From Paraneptunicella aestuarii (GTDB lineage: Bacteria; Pseudomonadota; Gammaproteobacteria; Enterobacterales; Alteromonadaceae), in assembly GCF_019900845.1 (NCBI RefSeq), contig NZ_CP074570.1:744001-808000 (forward strand): a DNA stretch of 64,000 bases. The letters are read 5' to 3'. Shown here piece by piece: positions 1 through 9,202 of the stretch. The notes below the pieces were generated by a model that saw only the letters and a program-made list of their open reading frames with translations, was not told where the DNA came from and ran no database searches. The position numbers and the translations under genes were made by a program. Every line of letters begins with the position of its first letter. Position 1 is the first letter of the stretch.

Positions 1-566
1 GCTTGAGCATCGGCATGGCTGCCTTGAGCTAACGGAAAGGTTTCATCCAGCCAGTTACGAGCATATTCGATAACCTGTTTGCCACGAGCAGGATCGTAGC
101 CGGGCTTAAGGTTAGCCAGAGGCGGCAATACGTCGGTGCCATATAGCGCATCGTATAAACTGCCCCAGCGAGCATTCGCCGCATTCAGTGCGTAACGCGC
201 ATTGTTAATGGGCACAACTAATTGAGGCCCGGCCATTGTGGCTAATTCGGCATCAACATTTTGTGTGCCGACATTAAACGGTTGTGGGCGAGGTTCGATA
301 TAACCGATATCAGTCAGGAATGATTTGTAATGCGCAGGATCCGGTTGCCCCGGATTAGCTTTAGCATAGCCATCCAACTGTGTTTGAATTCCATCACGCT
401 TGGCAAGTAATGCCTTGTTTATTGGGGCAAGCTCACTTAATAACTGTTCAAAACCTTGCCAAAATTTACCTTGTTCGACACCTGTACCGGGAATAACGTC
501 TTCGTTGACAAAGCGGTAAAGGGAAGGGTGGATCGTTAATCGTCCACTCTGAATGAAGTTTGGCAT
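1..566 (-). CDS. glcB: malate synthase G, N-terminal part (cut by window edge)
   Basis: Reading the minus strand from the ATG at 566-564 gives about 188 residues beginning MPNFIQSGRLTIH and running off the left edge without a stop. The stretch EQGKFWQGFEQLLSELAPINK, followed by PINNARYALNAANARWGSLYDALYGTD, is typical of the N-terminal domain of malate synthase G. That enzyme condenses glyoxylate with acetyl-CoA to malate in the cytosol. A GGAGCAAGTG ribosome binding site sits just before the ATG. The gene lies beside a LysR regulator and isocitrate lyase, so both glyoxylate-shunt enzymes are encoded together. The catalytic domain lies outside the window, so activity cannot be judged. Family assignment is from recognition of the N-terminal sequence. 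Confidence 0.88.
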   Translation of the reverse strand, partial: MPNFIQSGRLTIHPSLYRFVNEDVIPGTGVEQGKFWQGFEQLLSELAPINKALLAKRDGIQTQLDGYAKANPGQPDPAHYKSFLTDIGYIEPRPQPFNVGTQNVDAELATMAGPQLVVPINNARYALNAANARWGSLYDALYGTDVLPPLANLKPGYDPARGKQVIEYARNWLDETFPLAQGSHADAQ

Positions 567-697
567 CACTTGCTCCACTAAAAAAACGGTTTATAGGTAT
601 CGTCAGGATTATCTATAAACGAATAACGAATAAAATCTGTCTTCGCCAGTGTAGGTGTTAGGAGCAAGTTTTGTTGAATTTATGATTTTTATTATTG

Positions 698-1651
698 TTA
701 TAACTTTTGTGAATGTTTTTGCTCTGAGGCAACTTCAGAGATTAAACGTCTTAGCCAAATATGGCCGGCATCCTGATGTAATAACGAGCTCCAGGCCATT
801 TTCAACCCAATGGGCGGGATATCAAATGGAGGTTCCAATACACAGATAGTAGGATCATCGGCATACATATTGGCAATTTTACTGGGTAGCGTGGCAACCA
901 GGTTTTGTGTTTTCGCAAGTTGCATCGCTACGTGATAGTGGCGGGTAAACACCCTGATATCTCGCTTTTTGCCTATTTTGGTTAACTCAGCGTCTACCCA
1001 ACCCAGCTTTTGCACTTCTTTTGGGTCGATACCGACACCAACACCAAATCCGGTTTTACTTACCCACACATGCTGACTTTGAGTATAGGTCTCAAGGTTA
1101 AAGTGATTAATCAGGGGATTATCTTTGTTGATTACACAGGTAAAGGCGTCGTACCAGATGACTTTTTGATGGAAAGAAAGTGGAAGTTCGTCAAAACGGT
1201 TTATCGCCATGTCGACCTTGCCATGTTCTACATCGTGGAACGTGACGTCGCTGGGGGTGATTACATCCAATACTATGTTGGGTGCTTTTTCTCGCAGTGC
1301 TTTGAGTAACAGCAGCAGTAAGGTTGATTCAGCATAGTCACTGGCCATAATTCGGAATGTACGGTGGCTTTCTTTCGGATCGAACTCCTGTTCTGGCTGG
1401 ATCGCATTTTCCAGTTTTCCTAATACGTCCCTAATAACAGGCTGCAATTCCAATGCTCGTTTGGTTGGTGTCATACCTTCACTGGTACGTACCAGAATAG
1501 GATCATTGAATAAGTCACGCAGTCGTCTCAGGCCATTACTCATTGCAGGTTGGGTAATGCTTAATCTGTTTGCCGCTTTTGTAACGCTTCCTTCTCGTAA
1601 TAGTACGTCCAGGTAAACCAGTAGATTCAAGTCGATTTTATTGATATTCAT
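698..1651 (-). CDS. LysR-family transcriptional regulator of the glyoxylate-shunt locus
   Basis: The 317-residue protein has a standard LysR layout. The N-terminal winged helix (residues 1-65) contains the helix-turn-helix GSVTKAANRLSITQPAMSNGLRRL. The C-terminal effector-binding domain (about 90-305) has the usual alternating alpha/beta pattern. It is transcribed away from isocitrate lyase and sits between that gene and glcB. LysR proteins usually regulate the divergent neighbour, so control of isocitrate lyase, and perhaps glcB, by a small metabolite is the natural inference. The effector cannot be read from sequence. The start is the ATG at 1651-1649. Nothing unusual is seen in length or domain order. 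Confidence 0.85.
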   Translation of the reverse strand: MNINKIDLNLLVYLDVLLREGSVTKAANRLSITQPAMSNGLRRLRDLFNDPILVRTSEGMTPTKRALELQPVIRDVLGKLENAIQPEQEFDPKESHRTFRIMASDYAESTLLLLLLKALREKAPNIVLDVITPSDVTFHDVEHGKVDMAINRFDELPLSFHQKVIWYDAFTCVINKDNPLINHFNLETYTQSQHVWVSKTGFGVGVGIDPKEVQKLGWVDAELTKIGKKRDIRVFTRHYHVAMQLAKTQNLVATLPSKIANMYADDPTICVLEPPFDIPPIGLKMAWSSLLHQDAGHIWLRRLISEVASEQKHSQKL

Positions 1652-1783
1652 AATCGTGATGTCGGCAATTAGATTTATAAATTTATTGAATTGTAACTTG
1701 TCGAACTAGACTTGTCATCGACGGGGTCACCCATTTTTAGAATTTTATTAACTGATGTATAAAACAGTTTGAGGAAGTAAGCT
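1652..1783. promoter_or_regulatory. divergent LysR / isocitrate lyase control region
   Basis: This AT-rich 132 bp spacer separates the two divergent genes. It holds two direct ACTTGTC copies (1696-1702 and 1710-1716), 14 bp apart start to start, which could be regulator contacts. A GAGGAAG ribosome binding site precedes isocitrate lyase. The binding role is inference. Confidence 0.4.
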
Positions 1784-3103
1784 ATGTCTAGCGGATATAT
1801 CGATGAACAACAAGAGATCGCCAAATTAGAACGTGACTGGGCGGAAAATCCCCGCTGGAAAAATATCACGCGTACTTATTCGGCGGCAGACGTAATTAGA
1901 CTTCGTGGTTCTATTAATCAGGAAAATACTTTAGCGACACGCGGTGCTGAGAAGTTGTGGGCATTGGTAAATGGTGAAGCTAAAAAAGGTTATGTGAACT
2001 GCCTGGGTTCATTAACTGGTGGTCAAGCTGTACAACAAGTTAAAGCAGGTATTGAAGCTATCTATCTTTCCGGTTGGCAGGTTGCTGCTGACAACAACAG
2101 TGCAATGAGCATGTATCCAGATCAGTCTCTATATCCAGTAGATTCTGTTCCTAAAGTTGTAGAGCGTATCAACAACTCTTTTACTCGCGCTGACCAAATT
2201 CAATGGTCTAAAGGTACTCGTCCAGGCGATGACAAATTCATTGACTATTTTGCCCCAATCGTTGCTGACGCAGAAGCGGGCTTCGGTGGCGTGTTGAATG
2301 CTTATGAATTGATGAAAGCCATGATTAAAGCAGGGGCTTCAGGTGTTCACTTTGAAGACCAATTGGCTTCTGTTAAGAAGTGTGGCCACATGGGCGGTAA
2401 GGTGCTTGTTCCTACCCAGGAAGCGGTACAGAAATTGATTTCTGCTCGTTTGGCTGCCGACGTTGCGGGCGTTCCTACTGTATTGTTGGCACGTACTGAC
2501 GCAAATGCTGCTGACTTGCTAACGTCTGATGTTGACCCGTATGATCAACCATTCGTAGTGGGCGAGCGCACCAGTGAAGGTTTCTATCGTGTTAAAGCTG
2601 GCATCGATCAAGCGATTGCTCGTGGTTTAGCTTATGCTCCTTACGCTGATTTGTTGTGGTGTGAAACTGCAACGCCTGATTTGGACGAGGCTAAGAAATT
2701 TGCCGATGCGATTCACGCTAAATTCCCAGGAAAATTATTAGCTTACAACTGTTCGCCATCTTTTAACTGGAAAAAGAATCTTGACGATGCGACTATAGCC
2801 AAGTTCCAGCAAGAACTGTCGAACATGGGTTATAAGTACCAATTCATTACATTGGCCGGTATCCATAATATGTGGTACAACATGTTCGAATTAGCTCATG
2901 CTTATGCAGGTGGTGAAGGCATGAAGCACTACGTTGAAATGGTTCAAGAGCCAGAATTCAAAGCAGCAAGCAAAGGTTATACCTTTGTTGCTCACCAGCA
3001 AGAAGTTGGAACAGGTTACTTCGATGATTTGACTAATGTAATACAAGGCGGCGCGTCGTCTGTTACTGCATTAACGGGTTCCACAGAAGAAGAACAGTTC
3101 TAA
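1784..3103 (+). CDS. aceA: isocitrate lyase
   Basis: The 439-residue protein cleaves isocitrate to succinate and glyoxylate, the first step of the glyoxylate bypass. The family signature [13 protein letters not shown] is present, with the catalytic cysteine at residue 200 and its neighbouring K198, K199 and H202. Further conserved pieces are ADAEAGFGG (around 161-169), which binds the metal and substrate, and [10 protein letters not shown]. Length matches proteobacterial AceA (about 430-440). A GAGGAAG ribosome binding site precedes the ATG. The gene stands alone, is followed by a terminator, and is divergent from a LysR gene. No AceK is visible nearby, so control here may be mainly transcriptional (inference). 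Confidence 0.96.
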   Translation: MSSGYIDEQQEIAKLERDWAENPRWKNITRTYSAADVIRLRGSINQENTLATRGAEKLWALVNGEAKKGYVNCLGSLTGGQAVQQVKAGIEAIYLSGWQVAADNNSAMSMYPDQSLYPVDSVPKVVERINNSFTRADQIQWSKGTRPGDDKFIDYFAPIVADAEAGFGGVLNAYELMKAMIKAGASGVHFEDQLASVKKCGHMGGKVLVPTQEAVQKLISARLAADVAGVPTVLLARTDANAADLLTSDVDPYDQPFVVGERTSEGFYRVKAGIDQAIARGLAYAPYADLLWCETATPDLDEAKKFADAIHAKFPGKLLAYNCSPSFNWKKNLDDATIAKFQQELSNMGYKYQFITLAGIHNMWYNMFELAHAYAGGEGMKHYVEMVQEPEFKAASKGYTFVAHQQEVGTGYFDDLTNVIQGGASSVTALTGSTEEEQF

Positions 3104-3125
3104 ACGTGTTAATTGCTAGATTCAG

Positions 3126-3151
3126 AGGGGGCTTCGGCTCCCTATTTTTTT
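3126..3151 (+). terminator. rho-independent terminator after isocitrate lyase
   Basis: A seven-base-pair stem, AGGGGGC/GCTCCCT with one G-T wobble, closes a TTCG tetraloop. It is followed by a run of T residues 23 bp after the isocitrate lyase stop. Confidence 0.85.
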
Positions 3152-3308
3152 ATCTGCTTCTTATATTTTTCCCCTATTATTATTAATAAAACAAATTTCT
3201 GACTTAATATTATTAACACGCCCTAATGAATGTGATAAATGTTCGCTAAAATACAGGGCTGCCTTGACCATACGATTGGCATAAATATTCTGGAGTTTGA
3301 AGAGTTGT

Positions 3309-4256
3309 ATGTCTGAATTGCTTGCTTCAATTGATCAGCGCACCAAGCTGGTGGGTGAAAACCGTCTTGAGTTATTGCTGTTTCAATTAAATAGTCAGCA
3401 GATATTTGCCATGAATGTGTTCAAGGTTCGTGAAGTGATTGCTGTGCCGCGTATGATCAAAATGCCGGGTTCTCACGAGAATTTGTGTGGTGTTGCGAGC
3501 TTGCGAGGAATGTCAGTACCCATTGTGGATCTGTGCAAGGCCATTCGAATGCCCAAGCGTCCCTTGGGTGAAAATCAGAATGTTATTATTACAGAGTACA
3601 ACCGCTCTGTGCAGGGCTTCTTGATTGGCCCTGTATTGAATATTACTAATTTGTCCTGGTCTGACATTTTGCCGCCACCGAAAAGTGCAGGAAAGAATAA
3701 TTATCTGACAGCATTTACTCATATTGAAAACAAGGGTAAGAAGCAAATCGTTGAAATTATTGATGTGGAAAAAGTGTTGGCTGAAATCGTCGCTTATGAC
3801 ACTCAGGTTTCAGAAAAAGTATTGGATGATGATGTGAATACACATCTGCGTGGTCGTAAGGTGCTGATTGTGGATGATTCAGCTACTGCCAGAGCACAGA
3901 TTGTAGATACTTTAAATCAGGTTGGTATTCAGGTCATTGAATGCAATGATGGTTTACAGGCGCTTAAGCTGCTGCGTTCGTGGGCTAATCAGGGCAAGAA
4001 AGTCACAGACGAAATTTTAATGATGTTTACCGATGCTGAAATGCCTGAAATGGATGGCTACATGCTTACTGCTGAAGTGCGGGGTGATCCACGTATGAGT
4101 GATTTGTACATTACGTTGAATACCTCTTTAAGTGGCAGTTTTAATGAAGCCATGGTGGAAAAAGTGGGCTGTGATAATTTCATTTCCAAGTTTCAGCCCG
4201 ATTTACTTGTGACGGCTGCACAAACCAGAATGAAACAACTCCTCAATAAAAAATAG
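3309..4256 (+). CDS. cheV: CheV-type chemotaxis coupling protein (CheW domain + receiver)
   Basis: The protein joins an N-terminal CheW-like coupling domain (about residues 15-165, with the typical VFKVREVI and LRGMSVPIVDL segments) to a C-terminal receiver domain (about 185-310). The receiver shows the acidic pair in KVLIVDDS, the phospho-accepting aspartate in MFTDAEMPEMDGY and the lysine in FISKF. CheV proteins link chemoreceptors to CheA and tune the response by phosphorylation. I chose the ATG at 3309, with GAAGAG upstream; the longer frame from 3297 opens with TTG and adds MKSC. No cheA or cheY is adjacent, so the gene is an orphan member of the chemotaxis system. Confidence 0.92.
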   Translation: MSELLASIDQRTKLVGENRLELLLFQLNSQQIFAMNVFKVREVIAVPRMIKMPGSHENLCGVASLRGMSVPIVDLCKAIRMPKRPLGENQNVIITEYNRSVQGFLIGPVLNITNLSWSDILPPPKSAGKNNYLTAFTHIENKGKKQIVEIIDVEKVLAEIVAYDTQVSEKVLDDDVNTHLRGRKVLIVDDSATARAQIVDTLNQVGIQVIECNDGLQALKLLRSWANQGKKVTDEILMMFTDAEMPEMDGYMLTAEVRGDPRMSDLYITLNTSLSGSFNEAMVEKVGCDNFISKFQPDLLVTAAQTRMKQLLNKK

Positions 4257-4379
4257 CCTATAGGCAAGGCATTATGGTCTTGCTCCATTCATCTCATTTG
4301 TAAGTGTTCCGTTTGCTTTACCTGCAAACCTTTCTTTGGGAATCATTGTGAATTTCTTGATGTTTGAGAGTGTCGAATC

Positions 4380-5309
4380 ATGTTAGCGATTCTTCGGCAG
4401 TTTAAAGAGAGGCGCTCTCCTGCGTCCCTAGGCGTTATACTGGCCTTTTTCGGAACCTTATTATTTTCGTTTAAGTCCATTGTCGTAAAACTGGCATATC
4501 AGTGGGACATTGGTAGTGAGCAGCTTATCGCTCTGCGCATGATGATATCGGCTCCCATATATTTATTGTTACTGGTGTGGCATTACCAGAAACAACCGTT
4601 TTCATCTCAGGTTGTATTGCGCTATTTCTGGCTGTTGGTATTTGCTGGAACAAGTGGTTATTACCTTGCCAGCTTTCTCGATTTATGGGGATTAGAGATG
4701 ATATCGGCGCAACTTGAGCGTTTGATATTGTTCACTTATCCGGGATTTGTCATGTTGCTTTCTTTGATCTTTTGGAAGAAAGTGCCGAATAAAATAACAG
4801 TTTTGGCTTTAGTAATTACTTACATCGGGATTGCTGTTGTTGTCGGTGTGGAAGCTCAGCACCAGGCGCAAACTGTACTGATGGGGGGCGCTTTGGTGTT
4901 ATTGAGTGCGCTTTTGTTTGCTGCTTACTTGGTGCTCAGTAAAACCGGAATTCAAGCTTTAGGAAGTCAGGTTTTTACCTGTTTTGCCATGTTAGCTGCT
5001 TCTCTGGCGGTGGCAATTCATATGATGGTGCTTGGCGACGTACAAGTTTGGGCATTACCTCTTCCGGTTTATCTATGGGCAGCAGTGATGTCTATATTCT
5101 GTACCGTGATTCCCTCACTATTAATCGCAGCGGCAATTGCCCGACTAGGCCCGCAGTTGGTAAGTATTTTGGGAGGGTTGGGGCCTGTGATGACCGCATT
5201 TATGGCTGTTGCAATATTGGGTGAGCCTTTTGGTTGGTCTCATTTTATCGGCACCGTACTGGTTGTAACCGGTGCCTGGCTGGTGGTATTTGAAGCTAAA
5301 TCAAATTGA
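4380..5309 (+). CDS. DMT-family (EamA) membrane transporter
   Basis: The 309-residue protein is almost entirely hydrophobic, with about ten predicted membrane segments in two similar halves. This is the pattern of two EamA domains in the drug/metabolite transporter superfamily. The first half begins LGVILAFFGTLLFSFKSIVVKLAY; the second begins LVLLSALLFAAYLVLSKTGIQAL. The C-terminal PVMTAFMAVAILGEPFGWSHFIGTVLVVTGAWLVV is the classical EamA ending. Substrates in the family range from amino acids to drugs and cannot be predicted here. The gene is monocistronic and ends 7 bp from the stop of the convergent membrane protein gene. Confidence 0.88.
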   Translation: MLAILRQFKERRSPASLGVILAFFGTLLFSFKSIVVKLAYQWDIGSEQLIALRMMISAPIYLLLLVWHYQKQPFSSQVVLRYFWLLVFAGTSGYYLASFLDLWGLEMISAQLERLILFTYPGFVMLLSLIFWKKVPNKITVLALVITYIGIAVVVGVEAQHQAQTVLMGGALVLLSALLFAAYLVLSKTGIQALGSQVFTCFAMLAASLAVAIHMMVLGDVQVWALPLPVYLWAAVMSIFCTVIPSLLIAAAIARLGPQLVSILGGLGPVMTAFMAVAILGEPFGWSHFIGTVLVVTGAWLVVFEAKSN

Positions 5310-5316
5310 TTTCACA

Positions 5317-6090
5317 TCAATTAGTGGAAGGATCGTTCAAAAAGCTTTCGATGTCTTGACCGGTCAATTTCTTCATTTGAACAAACAAGTACCAAATCGC
5401 ACCTATCAATAACACCATAGATGGAATAACGATGACCGGATAACTTAAGGCAGTCATTTTGCCCAGTTCTTCATTGTAAGCTGTTGTTCCTGGAGGGCTA
5501 ACCAATATCCATTTTGCTAATAAATAGTTCAAGGCTGAAGACAAGAAGAACGAAGACGCAACAATAAGAGAGCTAAAGTTAACTTTGCGCTCAAATTCTT
5601 GTTGCTTATTGTGTTTTTCCAATGCTTGATTAAGCGCTGGCATATTGATGATTTGATCGTTCAGTATGAAGGTTTTCACTAATGGATATGAAGTTTTCTG
5701 AGATATCAGTACAGCAATGCCAATTAGTCCCGGAATGGCAGCTTCTTTTATTGCGATGTATTTGGGATCAAGCTCTAACAAGCTGATGCCGCCAGTGAGA
5801 AATACACTCACAATACCCAAAATTGACAGCGCGTTAACTTTGCCTGATTGTTTTAAATCCCAAAGGCCATAACCGATAGGAAAGGCTAGTGCGACGACGA
5901 TACCTAACTCAGGCCCTAACATATCATCGGTACTAAGTTTGCTCAGGATCAGCGTGGGCAGAATAATATTGAAAATAAGGTTAGGCAAAAAACCGCTTTG
6001 TTGTTTCTTCGGAGCAGGTGAGGTTGCCACTGTGTTGTGCTTTTCAGACCGTGTTTCGGTTTGTAGCTGGGATTCGTTTGATTCACTCAT
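5317..6090 (-). CDS. VC0807-type membrane protein of unknown function
   Basis: This 257-residue protein starts with a hydrophilic, Ser/Thr/Gln-rich cytoplasmic tail (residues 1-33). About six membrane segments follow (near 35-50, 60-80, 88-108, 118-135, 172-195 and 215-240), and it ends with a short polar tail. The arrangement and the segments FPIGYGLWDL and LLELDPKYIAIKEAAIPGLIGI resemble the family annotated as VC0807. No biochemical role is known to me for that family. It is the last gene of a leftward run after the rhomboid gene but is separated from it by 116 bp, so co-transcription is uncertain. Confidence 0.7.
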   Translation of the reverse strand: MSESNESQLQTETRSEKHNTVATSPAPKKQQSGFLPNLIFNIILPTLILSKLSTDDMLGPELGIVVALAFPIGYGLWDLKQSGKVNALSILGIVSVFLTGGISLLELDPKYIAIKEAAIPGLIGIAVLISQKTSYPLVKTFILNDQIINMPALNQALEKHNKQQEFERKVNFSSLIVASSFFLSSALNYLLAKWILVSPPGTTAYNEELGKMTALSYPVIVIPSMVLLIGAIWYLFVQMKKLTGQDIESFLNDPSTN

Positions 6091-6206
6091 ATCGGTTTAA
6101 TGGGTATCAACCTGTTTTTTCTCAAGGGGCTATTATAGACCAAGGGGGGCATAGAGGCATTAATAAATAGAAATCTGCATTAATTAAAAGGCTTCTACTT
6201 AAGTCA

Positions 6207-6785
6207 TCAAGCAAACTTTTGCTTTGCTTGTGTGCTATCTCTAGCCCATAGCTTTGCGGCAAGCAATCCTGATATGAGTCCAAATAAATGTGATTCCCAG
6301 GATATAAAGGATTGTAATGGCAACACGCCAAAGATCAGTCCACCGTAAAAGAATGCTACCAACAGTGAGATACCAATGAGTTTGGGTTTTTTACTGAGAA
6401 AACCCGCCAGTACCAGAAAACCAAAGTATCCATATACTAACCCGCTTGCTCCCAGGTGAAAGGCTGAACGGCCAAATAACCAGACTAAAACGCCGGTTAG
6501 CGAGATAATCAAGAGTGTAACTATCCAGAATCGACCATGTCCGTATTGCAACAACAAAAAGCTAAATAAGCATAGTGGAACGATGTTCGACAGGTAATGC
6601 CAGAAACTGCCATGAATAAAGGGGCTAACAATAATGCCTGCAAGTCCTTGTGTTTCCCGTGGGAATAGGGCGAATTGATTTAGCATTCGTCCAGTTAACA
6701 GGTTAATCACTTCCAATCCTGTTATCAGGAAGAATAATCCCAACACAATTCTGAATGAACTTGATGAGGTGAGACGGTGTTGCAT
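6207..6785 (-). CDS. rhomboid-family intramembrane serine protease
   Basis: The 192-residue polytopic protein carries the rhomboid signature. FIHGSFWHYLSNIVPL gives the N-terminal His/Asn region, GASGLVYG holds the catalytic serine, and SWESHLFGLISG supplies the catalytic histidine. Six membrane segments fit the minimal bacterial rhomboid fold. These enzymes cut substrates within the membrane; the substrate here is unknown. It follows the yjfC-like gene by 84 bp on the same strand, so it may be the last member of that envelope operon. Confidence 0.9.
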   Translation of the reverse strand: MQHRLTSSSSFRIVLGLFFLITGLEVINLLTGRMLNQFALFPRETQGLAGIIVSPFIHGSFWHYLSNIVPLCLFSFLLLQYGHGRFWIVTLLIISLTGVLVWLFGRSAFHLGASGLVYGYFGFLVLAGFLSKKPKLIGISLLVAFFYGGLIFGVLPLQSFISWESHLFGLISGLLAAKLWARDSTQAKQKFA

Positions 6786-6869
6786 AATCCATATTCCTTT
6801 AATTCGGTCAGACTATATTAGAAGTTGTACGCTTGAGTGCCTATGGTTGATTTGTTACAGGATGATTTA

Positions 6870-8033
6870 TTACAAGATGATATGAGGTAAATATCTCGAC
6901 ATATCCTGTGTAATGGCATTGCTGTCTTCGCGAATAGAGATCCCCGCTGCTTCGTCGCCAATTAACCATGAACCGATCAGTGTGTGATTACCGTTGAACT
7001 GAGGCAGTGGATACCATTCTTGATAGATATAACCTTCTTCACCATAAGGCCCTGGAGTTGATGTAATTACTTGCTTTCCTTGTATGATTTCAATGTTCGA
7101 ACCTTCTCGTGAGAAAAGGGGCTTTTTCACCAGCTTGCCAGCGTTAGCTTTTGCCAGATCTTCTTCAAACCATGCGGGTAAGAGGTTAGGGTGATTAGGA
7201 AAACATTTCCACAACATAGGCAAAAGCGCCTTATTGGACAAGATGCTCTTCCACATGGGTTCCAACCAATAGATTTGAGCGTCTTCAATATATTGTCCGA
7301 ATTCTTCTCGAAACATAAACTCCCATGGGTAGAGTTTGAACATGGCGCGGATAGGATGGTTGTGAAAGTCGGTGAAAAAGCCTTCTTCCGACAAACCGAT
7401 ATCTTCAATGAACACAAATGGCGTGTCGAACCCTGCTTCTGATGCGCAGTCTTGCAGGTATTGCACTGTACCTCTGTCTTCTTGCGTGTCTTTGCAGCAA
7501 GCGAAGTGCATTTCTTCAATTTGATAGTGCCGGGAAATCGCGGCAAAACGGGCAACCAGCTTTTCCTGTACCGAATTGAACTGGTCAGATCCTCTGCTCA
7601 GCAGCCCATTATCGACCTGATTTTCCAGCCATAACCATTGCCAGAATCCCGACTCATAGAGGCTTGTCGGAGTATCGGCATTGTTTTCGTATAATTTCGC
7701 AGGGCCTTTACCGTGATAAGCCAAATCAAGGCGTGAATACAGGCTGGGATCCTGAGCTTGCCAGGAATCAGCTATTGCTTGCCAGTAAGCTTCAGGAATT
7801 GCGAACTTCTGCAAAAGTTGCTCATTGCCGACTACGCGATCAACAATTTCCAAACACATCTGATGCAGTTCTTCTGTTGGTGCTTCAATATCATCTTCGA
7901 TTTGTTCCAGTGTGAACTGGTAATAGGCTGATTCGTCCCAGTAGGGTTCGCCATGCATGGTGTGGAAATGAAAGCCAAACTCGTTGGCTTTTTGTTTCCA
8001 ATTTGGTCGTTCTGCAATAGGCAGTCGTATCAT
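6870..8033 (-). CDS. yjfC: glutathionylspermidine synthase-like ATP-grasp protein (YjfC/YgiC family)
   Basis: The 387-residue protein matches the C-terminal synthetase half of glutathionylspermidine synthase, as in E. coli YjfC and YgiC. Typical segments are DLAYHGKGPAKLYENNADTPT, ESGFWQWLW, the DIGL/PIRAMFKLYPWEFM stretch and PLFSREGSNIEI, which corresponds to the ATP-grasp nucleotide site. Members are thought to form an amide between a peptide and a polyamine, but YjfC and YgiC have no settled substrate. It closes the operon that begins with the DUF2170 gene. The DUF1190 lipoprotein gene directly upstream is its usual partner (ygiB-ygiC, yjfM-yjfC). Confidence 0.9.
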   Translation of the reverse strand: MIRLPIAERPNWKQKANEFGFHFHTMHGEPYWDESAYYQFTLEQIEDDIEAPTEELHQMCLEIVDRVVGNEQLLQKFAIPEAYWQAIADSWQAQDPSLYSRLDLAYHGKGPAKLYENNADTPTSLYESGFWQWLWLENQVDNGLLSRGSDQFNSVQEKLVARFAAISRHYQIEEMHFACCKDTQEDRGTVQYLQDCASEAGFDTPFVFIEDIGLSEEGFFTDFHNHPIRAMFKLYPWEFMFREEFGQYIEDAQIYWLEPMWKSILSNKALLPMLWKCFPNHPNLLPAWFEEDLAKANAGKLVKKPLFSREGSNIEIIQGKQVITSTPGPYGEEGYIYQEWYPLPQFNGNHTLIGSWLIGDEAAGISIREDSNAITQDMSRYLPHIIL

Positions 8034-8074
8034 AAACTCAATGTATCCCTATTCTTGTTCCCTATTTCTCTTAG

Positions 8075-8752
8075 CTAGCCGCCCCAACCACCTTTAGAGC
8101 TGCCTTTGGAGCTACTCCAGGATGATTTAGCTCGCACTGATGAGCCGAAACCGCCTCGGCTTATCGTACGAGTTACCGTTGGTTTTGGGGTAAACGCTTT
8201 GGGGCTTACCTTTTTCTTACGCATACGGTAATCACCGTAATCGTAGCCATCGGCACTAACCCAGCGATAACGATAAGGCGAACCATAGGAGTATGAAGTA
8301 AACAGTGGGGAAGAATAATGGCGGTTTGAGAATAAACCGCTGACCATGTAACCCGCCATAAAGGGCATAAACCAGGATTGACCGTTGTCGGAACGATAAA
8401 CAACACATTGATTATCGCCAAAGTCTGTTTCACAGTCTTTTTGGTTTTGGAATTTTGGCGCAGTTCTGGAAGCCTCTGCTACCGCTTGTTGGTACGCCGC
8501 ATCGCACGACGCTGAGTATTCCGGGTGTTGACTCTTACATTCATCCAGAGAAGCGAAAAACATGGCTTCTTGTTTGTCATCAGAACAAGCGGCAAGCATG
8601 ATTGATGACACACCCAATGCCAGAGGTTTGGCTGTAAATGCCTTGCGCATTTTGGTCAGATTTATTGTATTACTGCGTTTTGACGATTTGGTGTCTGATT
8701 CAGGATGATTATCTTGTATTAACGTCCGTTGTTTAGAATTGCACTTATTCAT
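8075..8752 (-). CDS. yjfM: DUF1190 lipoprotein (YjfM/YgiB family)
   Basis: This protein of about 225 residues has a long polar N-terminus, then KPLALGVSSIMLAAC, a lipobox with a lipidation cysteine. Next come a DUF1190 core (DDKQEAMFFASLDECKSQHPEYSASC) and a Ser/Gly/Lys-rich tail ending GSSKGGWGG. FWMPLMAGYM in YgiB corresponds to SWFMPFMAGYMVSG here. I chose the ATG at 8752 because AGGAG lies 8 bp before it; an upstream GTG would overlap that site. The lipid anchor after a long leader is typical of the family. Function is unknown, but the gene travels with the ATP-grasp gene that follows. Confidence 0.87.
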   Translation of the reverse strand: MNKCNSKQRTLIQDNHPESDTKSSKRSNTINLTKMRKAFTAKPLALGVSSIMLAACSDDKQEAMFFASLDECKSQHPEYSASCDAAYQQAVAEASRTAPKFQNQKDCETDFGDNQCVVYRSDNGQSWFMPFMAGYMVSGLFSNRHYSSPLFTSYSYGSPYRYRWVSADGYDYGDYRMRKKKVSPKAFTPKPTVTRTISRGGFGSSVRAKSSWSSSKGSSKGGWGG

Positions 8753-8770
8753 CAACTTCACTCCTTTTGC

Positions 8771-9190
8771 CTAGTAGGTCATACACGCTGCGTTGAGCAA
8801 ACCTACTGCAATGGATACTGAAGCTAAAATAATTCCAGCGGATGTTTCGTTGTTATCAATGCGCTCAACAATTTTGGGCATGAAAGTAAAACGCAGCAGG
8901 GCAAAAGCAAAGCACTGCGCAATAATGGCAACGACACCCCAGACACCAAAATCAACCAGATTATGAGAATTGGAAACCGCACCGGAAAGAGCAACAGCGA
9001 AACCGATTACCGCACCACCAAAGCCAATGGCTGCTGCATTGTTCTTATCTTCTTTAACCAGCTTCCACTCGTCATGGGGAGTAACAAATGTGTACGCTAT
9101 TTTGAATACAAATAGCAATGCGATTGAAATTAAAAAGTACAGGGCGAAATTCCCTAGTCCTGCGACTGAATCAAAAACTAAATCCATCAT
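8771..9190 (-). CDS. yjfL: DUF350 membrane protein (YjfL family)
   Basis: The 139-residue protein has four hydrophobic helices (about residues 10-32, 48-70, 75-97 and 115-137), as in DUF350. The second repeats the pattern of the fourth (AAAIGFGGAVIGFAVALSG against AGIILASVSIAVGLLNAA). The family occurs in yjf-type operons beside PspA-like and ATP-grasp proteins. Its role is unknown, though a membrane partner for those proteins is plausible. It lies 10 bp after the preceding gene and 18 bp before the lipoprotein gene. Confidence 0.88.
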   Translation of the reverse strand: MMDLVFDSVAGLGNFALYFLISIALLFVFKIAYTFVTPHDEWKLVKEDKNNAAAIGFGGAVIGFAVALSGAVSNSHNLVDFGVWGVVAIIAQCFAFALLRFTFMPKIVERIDNNETSAGIILASVSIAVGLLNAACMTY

Positions 9191-9202
9191 GTTATTACCT
9201 GT

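Noticed and set aside
655..1309. Plus-strand frames of 64 and 99 codons
   Set aside because: They lie within or at the edge of the LysR gene on the opposite strand and are shadows.
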